Shown here: one piece after another, positions 24,819 through 33,365 of the stretch
Numbering within the stretch: position 1 is the stretch's first letter
How the letters are laid out: each line of letters opens with the position of its first letter
From: Streptomyces sp. BV286
GTDB taxonomy: Bacteria > Actinomycetota > Actinomycetes > Streptomycetales > Streptomycetaceae
Length of the DNA stretch: 64,000 nt
Direction: 5' to 3'
NCBI RefSeq assembly: GCF_019090165.1
Contig: NZ_JAHRIB010000210.1
Span: 62,001-126,000 of the forward strand
Program-made: the position numbers and the translations under genes
Notes under the pieces: generated by a model
Databases searched by the model: none
What the model was told of the DNA's origin: nothing
The model's input: the letters and a program-made list of their open reading frames with translations, nothing else

Positions 24819-26096
24819 TCAGTACCGGTGCTGGGCGGCCATCCACTGCCAGATGCGCGTTCCGTTGGTACTGGGGTCATTGCGGGCGACGTAGATCCAC
24901 GACCAGTGGCCGGCGAACTGGTGGCCGTTCCAGGTGACGTGGTCGTACAGCGTCATCAGTGAGCCTGGAATGAGGTCGTGCGCGTGGGCGGTGTTGGCCT
25001 GTGAATCCACGGTGGTGTCGTCACGGGAGGCGACGAGCCAACTCGGGGTGCTGATCCTCTCCAACTCGGCGTCAGGGATCAGCGGGTCACCACCAGGCGG
25101 GAAAGACGTGACAACGCCACATATCGGCACGGAAGCAGCGAACAGGGTGGGATAGGCCGTGGTCATCTTCATGGTCATGTAGCCGCCGTTGCTGCAGCCG
25201 ACGACGTAGATCCGGTCGTGGTCGATACGGTTCCTGCGGGCGACATCGCCGATGATCTCGTGAATGCGTGGCGCAAAGCCGGGGCCGTCCTGCATCCAGG
25301 CGGAGGTGCTCTGCGGCGCGAGGACGTAGGCCCCCTTGAAGATGCGTTGCGCCTGGGGGGTGGCGAAGCCCAGTGCGCCCCGGTTGGCTCGTAGCGTGGT
25401 CTCGTTGTCGTAGTAGTTGTCGGGGAGTGAGGCGCCCTCACCTCCGCCGTGCAGCCAGACGATCAGCGGGTGCCTGCCTCGCCGGGAGGAGCGGGAGCCG
25501 GTGGGCGAGTACAGCCGGTACTTCATTCCCGACCCGGAGACGTGGGAGCTGAACGCGTCGACCTCGGGGTCCGACAGCCTGCGGCCCTGAACGAAGTTCT
25601 CGATGGTGATCGATCGGTGATCACGTAAGGCGATCGGGGCGTGCTGCGTGATGGTGTAGGCGAGGTCGAGCATGACGTTGCGGCCCCTGCCCGCGACGTA
25701 CCCGAGGGTGTTGCCGCCGGTCTGGCCTTCGGCGTGGCTCAGGTCGAGGACGATATTGCCGCGATGGTCGAGCCGGACGGCGGTCACCGTCCGGTCGAGG
25801 TCGTACTCACCGAAGATGACGTCGCCGACGGCGAGGGGGATCGGGCTGGTGGCCTTGGCGTGCACGGTGAAGGTGCCGGTGGTCAGACTGGCCGGGTCGA
25901 TCGGGCCGAGCCGCGCGGTGTTGAGGGTGATCGAGGTGACCTGTTCGCCACCGTCGAGCACCTGGGCGTTCAAGGTGAATCTCGCGCTGGTGGTCGCATG
26001 GTCGTCGGCATACGCGGCGACGCCGGGCAGGGACAGGCCGGCGGCGGCGCCCGTGCCGGCGGCCAGAATGGTGCGACGGTTGATCGATGTTGCCAT
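24819..26096 (-). CDS. Secreted alpha/beta hydrolase (PHB-depolymerase/esterase-like)
   Basis: The 425-aa protein has a Tat-type signal (NRRTILAAGTGAAAGLSLPG) and a large N-terminal domain of about 170 residues (FTLNAQVLDGGEQVTSITLN) followed by the hydrolase domain. HPLIVWLHGGGEGAS is the oxyanion loop. VVGCSNGGYMTMK carries the nucleophile Ser302 in a G-x-S-x-G-G elbow. The catalytic His is probably in NGHQFAGHW near residue 393. The architecture resembles bacterial esterases with an N-terminal Ig-like domain, such as LpqC/PHB depolymerase-like enzymes. Secretion suggests action on an extracellular polymer or ester. Confidence 0.86.
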   Translation of the reverse strand: MATSINRRTILAAGTGAAAGLSLPGVAAYADDHATTSARFTLNAQVLDGGEQVTSITLNTARLGPIDPASLTTGTFTVHAKATSPIPLAVGDVIFGEYDLDRTVTAVRLDHRGNIVLDLSHAEGQTGGNTLGYVAGRGRNVMLDLAYTITQHAPIALRDHRSITIENFVQGRRLSDPEVDAFSSHVSGSGMKYRLYSPTGSRSSRRGRHPLIVWLHGGGEGASLPDNYYDNETTLRANRGALGFATPQAQRIFKGAYVLAPQSTSAWMQDGPGFAPRIHEIIGDVARRNRIDHDRIYVVGCSNGGYMTMKMTTAYPTLFAASVPICGVVTSFPPGGDPLIPDAELERISTPSWLVASRDDTTVDSQANTAHAHDLIPGSLMTLYDHVTWNGHQFAGHWSWIYVARNDPSTNGTRIWQWMAAQHRY

Positions 26097-26618
26097 GCGG
26101 ACTCCTCGGGTGGTGGAGAGGCTTCATCGCGGCCTGCGTACCGAATCCGGGGCGAGCGCTGCCAGGTGACAGCGGCCCGCTACGTACAGGATCAGGACCG
26201 TCAGTGTCATGAGCAAGACACAGGCGAACACCGTCGGCACCTTCCCGGCTCGTAGCGGACACGTTCTGCTCCGCTGTTCTCCAAGCGGTGAAGGCGACCT
26301 TTTTGGCAGATAGTTCACGTATTTACGCTGATGGCAAGGGTCTTGGACGGCACGTCGGAACGCGGGCACAGAGGCCCGCCTCGATCAGTTGGTCCGTCAA
26401 GAGTGTGAATCGCCGGGGCGTGCTCGCCTTCGCCGGCCCGGAGGTCATCGGCTTCACCACCACGTCGACGCCCCTCCTTCCCGTCCCCACCGACCGCTGC
26501 CGCTCGCAACCGACCCGACATCACTTCTTCTCCGGCGGGTCGCTGAGAAGTGCAGGTGCCTGAACATCGCTGGTCGGCAGTCGGCGCGGACCGGGGCGCC
26601 GACTGCCGAGACCCCGGA
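26097..26618. other. Intergenic region, promoter of the esterase
   Basis: The stretch contains the ribosome site GAGGAG of the esterase and a relatively AT-rich patch near 26295-26335 (TTGGCAGATAGTTCACG). No gene or repeat is recognised. Confidence 0.45.
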
Positions 26619-27302
26619 TCAGTCGGTCTGCGCGCGCTGGAGGCGGCGGGCCTTGACGCGGCGGGCCGGTGCTGCGGGGTCGGCCACCGTGCCGGCGGTC
26701 TGCGCCCGGTACAGAGTGGGTTTGCTGGTGTCCAGCCTGGCGGCGACCCGGGCCAGGGTCTTGTCACCGGGGCGGGCAGCAATGTGGAAGTGGGAGGCCT
26801 TCACGGGGGTCAGGTCGCCGCCCCAGACGACGGTTCCCTCGCAGTCGGCGAGGATGTCCCGCACGATCTGCTCGTGATGCGGCCACAAACCTTCGCTGCC
26901 GGCCAGTGGATAGGCCCTGGGGTGGAGGGCGATGGCGGTGCCGGAGAGGTGGTTGGACTCGAAGTCGGCACCGACGGTACGGCGGGTGGTGTGGGCGGTC
27001 ATGCCACCACCTTCTCCCGAGTCGACGGCGCCGATCTCGTAGTGCCAGCGGCGTGCGACATGCAGCAGTACCGCAGCGGTGTCGCCCTGGTGCAGGGAGA
27101 CCGACCTGGAGGTCCCCTCGACGCGGTGGACCGCGATGGCGTCGGGATCGATCCGCCAGCCGTTGGCGGAGAGTTCACGGTCCCACTGGCCCGTGGGCAT
27201 GGCGGCGGCGTCGGCTGACGCGGGGGCGGCCAGGGCACTGGATGCCACCGCAAGAACGCCTGTGCCGGCAGCGGCACTCAGGAGACTGCGTCTGGAAATC
27301 AT
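26619..27302 (-). CDS. Tat-exported D,D-peptidase-like protein (peptidase M15 superfamily)
   Basis: The 227-aa protein carries a twin-arginine signal (ISRRSLLSAAAGTGVLAVAS) ending in an AAPASADAA-type region. FESNHLSGTAIALHP contains the H-x6-A pattern, and ASHFHIAARPGD the second metal-binding His, as in M15 carboxypeptidases (VanY, L-Ala-D-Glu endopeptidases), with WRIDPDAIAVHRV upstream. Asp, usually second in HxxxSxxD, appears replaced by Leu-His in TAIALHP, which is odd. It starts 10 bp after the stop of the amidase/DUF1906 gene and so is part of its operon: a second cell-wall cutter. Confidence 0.75.
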   Translation of the reverse strand: MISRRSLLSAAAGTGVLAVASSALAAPASADAAAMPTGQWDRELSANGWRIDPDAIAVHRVEGTSRSVSLHQGDTAAVLLHVARRWHYEIGAVDSGEGGGMTAHTTRRTVGADFESNHLSGTAIALHPRAYPLAGSEGLWPHHEQIVRDILADCEGTVVWGGDLTPVKASHFHIAARPGDKTLARVAARLDTSKPTLYRAQTAGTVADPAAPARRVKARRLQRAQTD

Positions 27303-27312
27303 GGGTGGGTCC

Positions 27313-29457
27313 TCACTCGCCTTGGCCTACAACGGACACACCTGGGTCGCTTCCCTCGCGCCAGATGTTGTGGTCCAGTCCCCAGCCCGCCTGGAACTCG
27401 TACTCGAGGATCTGGTTGAACGACCAGTTCTCCGGCAGCGGGAAGCCCAGGTTCCCTGAGAAACCCCAGGACATGCCGGAGACGAACGACCAGCGGGCGC
27501 CAACACCCTTCGATACACGGGTGCAGACGTTGCGGGAGCCGTAGACACCGAAGGTGTACCGGCCTCCCAGTTCGGCGAGACCGACCTTGACGCCTGTGAA
27601 GTAGGGCGCGATGTGGCTGACGATCTCCTCGTCCGTCGCGTCGTAGTCGACTCCGAAGTAGATGCAGGTCCCGGCACCGATGCCGTGCTCGGCGGCTTTC
27701 TGGTGTGCCTTCTTCCCCTGGTCGTAGCCCTTGTCGTAGGTGAAGTTGGCGAGTTGGGTGCCGTTGTACTGGAAGATGGGGAAGAACCTCAGTCCGGCGT
27801 CCAGTATCCGCTGCGGCTCCCCGGGCTTGAGAGCCTTCCCTCGGTAGTCCTCGTCGCCCGGGCTGAGATGCTCGTCCAGATAGCGGCCGACGATGTGATA
27901 GCCATTGGCCTTCAGCAACCGTCCACGCTGCAGAGTGATCTCGGTGATGCAGTCGCAACCAGTGGCATCCCGCGTGGTGTCACCGGAGGACACAAGGAGC
28001 TGAGCCCAGGTGGTGTAGTCGTTGTGGCCCGTGACGGGGATCTGGGAGAACGCCTGGAAGGCTTGCAGCCATCCCAGGTGGGTGCCGGTCTGGGCGTCGA
28101 TGCTGATGTCCGCCGCGAGGTAGTTCACCTGTCCCTCCGCCCTGTACGTGGGCGAGTTGACGTAGCAGGCGGCGCGGAACAGGTACCGCAGATCTCCCGT
28201 GAGGGTGGTCGATCCCTTGCCCTTGAGCGCGGCCTGTGTGCCGGGGCCGAAGTATCCGTTAATGGCACTCGCAGCTATGCCGATCTCGTACTGGATGCCC
28301 ATCATGAGGCCCTGTTGGACATCGCGGGAATAGATGCCGTCGCAGGGCACGAGCCCCATCGCGGGAATCCCGATACCCGCGACATAGCGGGAGTTCAGCC
28401 GCTGCTGGATGGTGCGGACATTCTTGTCACCGCCGGGTACGAGGCGGAACTGGTCCATGCGCAGCAGCGCTTTCAGGACGTGCGGCCACATCTTGGTGAC
28501 CACCGCGCCACTCGCGTATGTCACGCCCAGGTCGTCGTAGACCTGCTCGATGCAGTCCTCGGAGTCGGACGTCCACTGGTCCGGGTGGATGGAGGCCCAG
28601 TAGCCCTTGCACCACAGGACGCCGTTGTAGAGGCGGATCAGGTTCTCGTTCTTTTCATCAGCGGGCATCTTCCCGCGGTTCTTCACTGCTTCGAACGTGC
28701 CCGGGCCAAAGTTCTGGACCAGGGGAGAGATGCCGAGTTCATGTTGGAGAGCCTGGGTGAGGGTCAGTACCGTGGACCAGCCGGTACGTCCGTTCTCGGG
28801 GCACGCGACGAATCCGGGCTTGTCACCGTAGGTCTTGTTCACCCATTTCTGGGTCCGATACACGTGGATGTCACCGCCGACCCCCGTCCACGGCGCGGAG
28901 GGATCGATCGTGGATCCAGGGCGCGCGTACATGCCGAGGTCCCCGGGGCAGTCGGTGTTGAACTGGTATGAGTGGGGGAAAATCATACCGCCGGTCTTCT
29001 GCGGGGCCTCGGTGCGCAGATGATCGATGAGGTCCCTGATGGTACGCAACGTGGTTTCGTTCACCACGTCGTTGGAGCGAATGAGCGCCACGATCGAATA
29101 GAACCCGGTGTTGCGGCCCACACCCTCGATGGCCGGCGCGGCATCGCCCGCGTTGGCTTCACCGCGTTCGTATCCGCGCCCCTGGTAGATGACGCCATGT
29201 GGACAGACGGCAAAGTTGTAGGCGATGTCGCCGAAGTATTTTGGCCAGTGGTCCTCGTAGACCTTCGCGATCGCCTCCTGGCAATCCTCCTCCTTCTCCA
29301 GGTCGCTGGTGCTCCCACCTCCGAGATAGTGGATGAACACCCCCTTCTCCGGTTTCCAGGCCCGCGGTGACCATTCGGGAGGTGCGGAGGCGTGTGCCCG
29401 TCTGTCCTCCGTCACGTACTTGCCCCAGGTGTCGCGCTCGTGGATCGTGACGTTCAT
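27313..29457 (-). CDS. Multidomain cell-wall hydrolase: amidase + PG-binding repeats + DUF1906
   Basis: The 714-aa protein starts at the ATG at 29457 behind GAGGAACC; a longer frame upstream lacks a ribosome site. Residues 1-180 are an Amidase_2/PGRP domain with Zn ligands His43 (FIHYLGG), His162 and Cys170 (HSYQFNTDCPG) and the YNFAVCPHGVIYQGRGYE core. Residues about 230-480 contain two peptidoglycan-binding-like segments (FGPGTFEAVKN; NGYFGPGTQAALKG). Residues about 495-714 are a DUF1906 (Rv2525c-like) glycoside-hydrolase-type barrel: CDCITEITLQRGRLLKANGY, IGAGTCIYFGVDYD. No signal peptide or membrane segment is visible, which is strange for a wall hydrolase; it may leave by lysis, a holin or a specialised export route. 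Confidence 0.85.
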   Translation of the reverse strand: MNVTIHERDTWGKYVTEDRRAHASAPPEWSPRAWKPEKGVFIHYLGGGSTSDLEKEEDCQEAIAKVYEDHWPKYFGDIAYNFAVCPHGVIYQGRGYERGEANAGDAAPAIEGVGRNTGFYSIVALIRSNDVVNETTLRTIRDLIDHLRTEAPQKTGGMIFPHSYQFNTDCPGDLGMYARPGSTIDPSAPWTGVGGDIHVYRTQKWVNKTYGDKPGFVACPENGRTGWSTVLTLTQALQHELGISPLVQNFGPGTFEAVKNRGKMPADEKNENLIRLYNGVLWCKGYWASIHPDQWTSDSEDCIEQVYDDLGVTYASGAVVTKMWPHVLKALLRMDQFRLVPGGDKNVRTIQQRLNSRYVAGIGIPAMGLVPCDGIYSRDVQQGLMMGIQYEIGIAASAINGYFGPGTQAALKGKGSTTLTGDLRYLFRAACYVNSPTYRAEGQVNYLAADISIDAQTGTHLGWLQAFQAFSQIPVTGHNDYTTWAQLLVSSGDTTRDATGCDCITEITLQRGRLLKANGYHIVGRYLDEHLSPGDEDYRGKALKPGEPQRILDAGLRFFPIFQYNGTQLANFTYDKGYDQGKKAHQKAAEHGIGAGTCIYFGVDYDATDEEIVSHIAPYFTGVKVGLAELGGRYTFGVYGSRNVCTRVSKGVGARWSFVSGMSWGFSGNLGFPLPENWSFNQILEYEFQAGWGLDHNIWREGSDPGVSVVGQGE

Positions 29458-29987
29458 GGTTCCTCGTTTCACGGACGGCCTGGCAAACGCAGGCGCCCGG
29501 CATGGAAAAGTCGGTATATGTAGTGCGGTACTTGCGCGAAGCCGCTGGCATGTCCCCTGCTCCGGAGCACATGCCAGCGATCGTGTCGTCCGTCTGGCAA
29601 CTTGATATCGGCCCGCCTGCCAGATGTGGCCGGTGCGACGGCCCTGCCAGCCATCGGGGCCGATGCCAGTACCGGTCAACTCGGTATGCCGTCGAATCAG
29701 TCGGGGGTGCTGTCGTTGTTATGGCCCGCCATCCGCAACGAAGTTCGGTCGCCTCAGGGTGCAGGAGCCCCAACGCCCCCGCACCCACTTTCGGGCTCAC
29801 CCGAAAGCCCCGCCTCTTGGGGAGATCACCGATCTGGATGCACGGCGGTCGGGCGTGCCTGCGGCTGAATCCGGATCAGGTAAAACTCGCCACGCCGCTG
29901 TCATGTCTACGCCGCGGCCGGGGCCCGAACCGTCGCCTCGGCATCCCGCCCTGCGGTTTCGACGGAGGACTTCGCATGTCGCGGAGG
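29458..29987. other. Intergenic region, no gene recognised
   Basis: This is the upstream region of the amidase operon. The patch GGTATATGTAGTGCGGTAC near 29512 is AT-rich for this DNA and may hold a promoter. A long open frame crosses it on the plus strand and continues antisense to the transporter gene; its composition marks it as a shadow. Confidence 0.5.
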
Positions 29988-30773
29988 TCAGTTGAGCGCG
30001 TCGATTGCGTAGAGGGCGCCGAGCATGGTGGCGAGTGTGCCCAGCAGCAGACGGAGGAGCGTCTCGGGCAGCCGGGGCTGGAGGCGGGCTCCGAGGTAGC
30101 CGCCGATGAGGCCGCCGAGACCACAGGCCAGACCGAGCGACCAGTCGGGGGCAATGCTCCCGCTTTGGGCCAAGGACAGCAGTGCGTAGGTCGCGGCTCC
30201 GATGACGGAAGTGGCGAAGGTGGAGGCGAGCGCCGCGGGGGCGACCTTGGCGACAGGGACTCCGCGGCCGACAAGGACAGGGCCGAGGATCGAGCCACCT
30301 CCGATGCCGTAGATTCCGCCTACGACCCCGACGGCGAGCGCGAGGCCGGTGACAGTCCGGGGCCTGGGCTCAGAACGCGGGCTTTCCGAGTGTCTGGGGC
30401 GGAGTGTCCGGGTGATCAGCCAGATGCCGAGCGGCAGCATCAGAGCGGCGACCAGGAGCCGGAAGACCTGAGGGCCCGGCAGGGCGAAGACGCGGATGAG
30501 CACGCCGAGAATCACTCCGGGCAGGGTGCCCATCACCAGTCGGCGGACGAGCGGCCCTCGCAGCGCCCCGTCGCGCCGGTAGCGCAGCAGGGCACCTGGT
30601 CCTGCGACGACGTTGTAGAGAAGGTTCGTGGGTGTGACGGACGGGCTGGGGACGGCGAACACGCTCAGTTGCACCGGCAGCAGGAACACGGCTCCGGATA
30701 CCCCGACCGGCGCGGTCACCACGGCGATCAGCAGCCCGACCACGCCGCCGGCCGCTACCAGTCCCCACTCCAT
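29988..30773 (-). CDS. TauE/SafE-family sulfite/organosulfur exporter
   Basis: The 261-aa protein, starting at the ATG at 30773 behind AAGGGGA, has eight predicted membrane helices in two related halves. The first half begins GGVVGLLIAVVTAPVGVSGA with the TAPVG motif, and the second half carries VVGGIYGIGGGSILGPVLVG. Both are the duplicated TauE/SafE (DUF81) signatures. The family exports sulfite, sulfoacetate and related anions, probably driven by the proton gradient. No sulfur gene is directly adjacent, so the substrate is not set. Confidence 0.9.
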   Translation of the reverse strand: MEWGLVAAGGVVGLLIAVVTAPVGVSGAVFLLPVQLSVFAVPSPSVTPTNLLYNVVAGPGALLRYRRDGALRGPLVRRLVMGTLPGVILGVLIRVFALPGPQVFRLLVAALMLPLGIWLITRTLRPRHSESPRSEPRPRTVTGLALAVGVVGGIYGIGGGSILGPVLVGRGVPVAKVAPAALASTFATSVIGAATYALLSLAQSGSIAPDWSLGLACGLGGLIGGYLGARLQPRLPETLLRLLLGTLATMLGALYAIDALN

Positions 30774-31043
30774 CCAATTCCCCTTGTGCGCGCGTGGCAG
30801 CCGATGTGGGCCTCCACTCGTGCCCAGGTGAGAGCGTAGAGCGCCTAGTCGGCGTGACGGCGATGGGATTGCTGTTCGTCCCCACACTGCGCTGCCCCAC
30901 CGCCGCACCGATCTCCGTCAGGGCGGGGCCTTCCCTGCGCTCTTCGAACGGCTGGCGGATACAGCGCAGGATCTGCTTCTTCCGCACGGTCTGATGCGCA
31001 GCCGTGCGGCTCTCCACCGCGCACCCGTATCCGGGCGCGACCG
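30774..31043. other. Short intergenic region, no gene recognised
   Basis: Upstream sequence of the TauE gene and downstream sequence of the ATPase gene, with no recognisable motif. Confidence 0.4.
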
Positions 31044-31553
31044 CTACTGAGGGCTGCGTCCGCCGATGCCCCCGTCGGGATCGTCCTGCAGCGCGAGGCG
31101 GGCGGTGATGCGTTTGCCGACCGTCTCCCGCTGGACTGCGAAAGCCTGGGCGACGGCCATGACGATCTCCAGACCGTGCTGTCCGACTCGGCCCACGTCA
31201 GCAGCGCGGGCCACCGGCAGGACCGGGTCACTGTCCCAGACGACCACTTCCACTGCCGCGCCCACAATGCGCAGCTCCATCAGCACCGGTCCGGGAGCGT
31301 ACTTGCGGGCGTTGGTGACCAGCTCGCTGACCACCAACTGCGTCAGGTCCATCGCGCGCGCCGACACCGGCAGGCCGTGCTCAGCCTGGACACGGGCGAG
31401 GAAGCCCGCCGCGCGGTGGCGCGCCTCAGCGATGACGGACCCGTCACCGTCCAGGGCCACCGCGTCTTCAATCGGATGGGCGCCACGCACCCCGCCGCCC
31501 TCGTCCTCGGGAGCTGCATCCACCGGGTCCACCTTGATTCTTCCCCCGTTCAC
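31044..31553 (-). CDS. Anti-sigma-type ATP-binding kinase (RsbW-like HATPase)
   Basis: The 169-aa protein starts with GTG at 31553. It has an N-terminal region of 35 residues, then LTQLVVSELVTNARKYAP (N box of the GHKL ATPases, with the conserved Glu and Asn) and VWDSDPVLPV (G1-like), then GRVGQHGLEIVMAVAQAF (G2). Such small HATPase_c_2 proteins phosphorylate STAS proteins or bind sigma factors. It is divergent from a STAS protein across 150 bp, making an RsbW/RsbV-like pair. Confidence 0.88.
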   Translation of the reverse strand: MNGGRIKVDPVDAAPEDEGGGVRGAHPIEDAVALDGDGSVIAEARHRAAGFLARVQAEHGLPVSARAMDLTQLVVSELVTNARKYAPGPVLMELRIVGAAVEVVVWDSDPVLPVARAADVGRVGQHGLEIVMAVAQAFAVQRETVGKRITARLALQDDPDGGIGGRSPQ

Positions 31554-31608
31554 ACGCTGCGCTTACCCCACACCCTCTCTCACATGTGCGTGGACTCCCG
31601 CTAAAATA

Positions 31609-31624
31609 GCGAACGGTTGTTCGC
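31609..31624. promoter_or_regulatory. Palindrome between the anti-sigma and STAS genes
   Basis: GCGAACGGTTGTTCGC (6-bp arms GCGAAC/GTTCGC around GGTT) overlaps TAAAAT, a likely -10 box, in the divergent promoter region. It is a candidate operator for coordinated control of the pair. Confidence 0.55.
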
Positions 31625-31702
31625 CTTACGGTCGGGGCAGGCTAGCAGCGCATACATCTGGGATCCCCCAGTGCCCCGCCAGTGAGCACAGTCGAGGAAA
31701 CG

Positions 31703-32068
31703 GTGACAGAGACCCACGAAGCAGCCCAGTCCGGCCAGCTGTCGATCGACCACACCAGCATCGACGGCATCCGGGTGGTCACCCTGCGCGGCGAGATCGA
31801 CCACACCGTAAAGGACATACTCACCGAAGCCCTGCTGCCCCCGTCCGCCGCGACACCGCTGCGGACGGTGGCAGACCTCAGCGGCGTGACCTTCATGGAC
31901 TCCAGCGGCATCAACGTCCTGGTCCTCGCTCACCGGGCCACGAGCAGCGCTGAGGGTTGGCTGCGCATCGCCAACGCGTCGGAGGCTGTCCTGCGGGTCC
32001 TTCAGGTCGTCGGCCTGGACACGGTCATCCCCTGCCACCCCAGCGTCGAGGAGGCCCTGACCGCCTGA
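31703..32068 (+). CDS. STAS-domain anti-sigma-factor antagonist (RsbV-like)
   Basis: The GTG at 31703 follows GAGGAAACG at good distance and gives a 121-aa protein; an upstream GTG at 31682 would add seven residues but lacks a ribosome site. The STAS fold is clear: IDGIRVVTLRGEIDHTVKDI at the N terminus and ADLSGVTFMDSSGINVLVLA with the phospho-acceptor Ser in the MDSSG loop. It would be phosphorylated by the neighbouring HATPase protein and, when unphosphorylated, release a sigma factor. The cognate sigma gene is not adjacent. Confidence 0.92.
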   Translation: MTETHEAAQSGQLSIDHTSIDGIRVVTLRGEIDHTVKDILTEALLPPSAATPLRTVADLSGVTFMDSSGINVLVLAHRATSSAEGWLRIANASEAVLRVLQVVGLDTVIPCHPSVEEALTA

Positions 32069-32128
32069 TAAGGACCGTGAGCAAGGTTCACCGGATCCGG
32101 CCCCGCCCGCGGATCGTTCACTCGTCTG

Positions 32129-33115
32129 CTATTTGTCCAGCAGCGACATGTGGTGCTCGTTGTAGCGGTCCCCCTGTACCCCGACGCGACCGGCTAGTTC
32201 GTTGAGGCCGGCCAATTCGTCGGCGGAAAGCGGGAGTTGGGTGGCGCCGATGTTTTCCTCGATGCGGGCGGTGCGCCGGGTTCCGGGGATCGGCACGATC
32301 GACGGATGCTGCGCGAGGAGCCAGGCGAGCGCGACCTGCCCCGGCGTGGCGTCCTTGGCCCGCGCGAGCCCTGCGACGTGCTCGACGAGTGCCTGGTTCG
32401 CCGCCCGGTTCTCGGCCGTGAACCGCGGAATGTTCGTGCGGACGTCGTCGGCGGCGAACGACGTCGACGCGTCCACCGTGCCGGTCAGGAACCCTTTGCC
32501 GAGCGGGCTGAAGGGCACGAACCCGATGCCGAGTTCTCCGCACGTCGGCAGGACCTCCGGCTCGGGATCCCGGGTCCAGAGCGAATACTCGCTCTGGACC
32601 GCAGTCACCGGGTGGACCGCGTGGGCAAGACGGATGGTCTGCGCGCCGGCCTCCGAAAGCCCGAAATGGCGCACCTTGCCTTCCTCTACGAGCTCGCCCA
32701 CCGTGCCGGCGACGTCTTCGATCGGCACGTCCGGATCGACGCGGTGCTGGTAGAACAGGTCGAGTGTCTCGACCCTGAGACGTTTGAGGGAGGCCGCGGC
32801 GACGGCCCGGATCTGCTCGGGCCGGCTGTCGAGTCCAGCCGGGGCGCCGTTCTCGATGCGGAATCCGAACTTGGTGGCGATCACCGTCTGGTCCCGCACC
32901 GGAGCGAGGGCTTCTCCAAGAAGTTCCTCGTTGACGTAGGGGCCGTACACCTCCGCGGTGTCGAAGAACGTGACTCCGCGGTCGACGGCGTCACGGAGTA
33001 CGGCGATCATGTCGGTGCGATCGCCTGGGTTGGGGCCGTAGCTCTGGGACATTCCCATGACGCCGAGACCGATGGCGGAAACACGCAGGTCGCGTCCGAG
33101 CGTTCGAGTGTGCAT
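32129..33115 (-). CDS. Aldo/keto reductase
   Basis: The 328-aa protein begins MHTRTLGRDLRVSAIGLGVM and carries FFDTAEVYGPYVNEELLGEA (catalytic Asp and Tyr), VIATKFGF (catalytic Lys) and DLFYQHRVDPDVPIEDVAGT (His). NADPH-binding residues lie in SPLGKGFLTG and PGTRRTARIEENIGA. This is the AKR group of YajO/PdxI-like reductases that act on small aldehydes. A good ribosome site GAGGAGGAAAG precedes the ATG. It stands alone and is convergent with the STAS gene. Confidence 0.94.
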   Translation of the reverse strand: MHTRTLGRDLRVSAIGLGVMGMSQSYGPNPGDRTDMIAVLRDAVDRGVTFFDTAEVYGPYVNEELLGEALAPVRDQTVIATKFGFRIENGAPAGLDSRPEQIRAVAAASLKRLRVETLDLFYQHRVDPDVPIEDVAGTVGELVEEGKVRHFGLSEAGAQTIRLAHAVHPVTAVQSEYSLWTRDPEPEVLPTCGELGIGFVPFSPLGKGFLTGTVDASTSFAADDVRTNIPRFTAENRAANQALVEHVAGLARAKDATPGQVALAWLLAQHPSIVPIPGTRRTARIEENIGATQLPLSADELAGLNELAGRVGVQGDRYNEHHMSLLDK

Positions 33116-33365
33116 CTGTCTTTCCTCCTCGTAACTGTCAATGCCGGTGAGTGGGCTCCAGACCGCAGGAAGGCGGCCGCCGCAGAATCCGTAGTCGGCT
33201 GCTCAGCCGGGTAGCGGCAGGACCAGCCCATTGTGTCTGCGGGATGCTCTCCAGCTGCCTGGACACGGAGTCACGCCGCCTCGGCCCCGGGGCGGGGCGT
33301 CGAGGGGACTCGACCGCGGCGGCAATTCCGGCGCCGTACCCGCTCGGTCCATGACGCGCAGTGGT

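Noticed and set aside
27313..29457. Prophage endolysin
   Set aside because: The amidase/DUF1906 protein could come from a phage, but no holin, capsid, tail or integrase genes are present around it.
29502..30839. 445-codon plus-strand frame over the TauE gene
   Set aside because: Starts in an intergenic region and runs antisense through a clear membrane transporter; composition is Asp/Gly/Arg-rich shadow.
32573..32600. 12-bp perfect hairpin (GGTCCAGAGCGA / TCGCTCTGGACC) inside the aldo/keto reductase gene
   Set aside because: It coincides with the conserved family sequence QSEYSLWTRD, so it is likely a by-product of coding constraints and codon choice.
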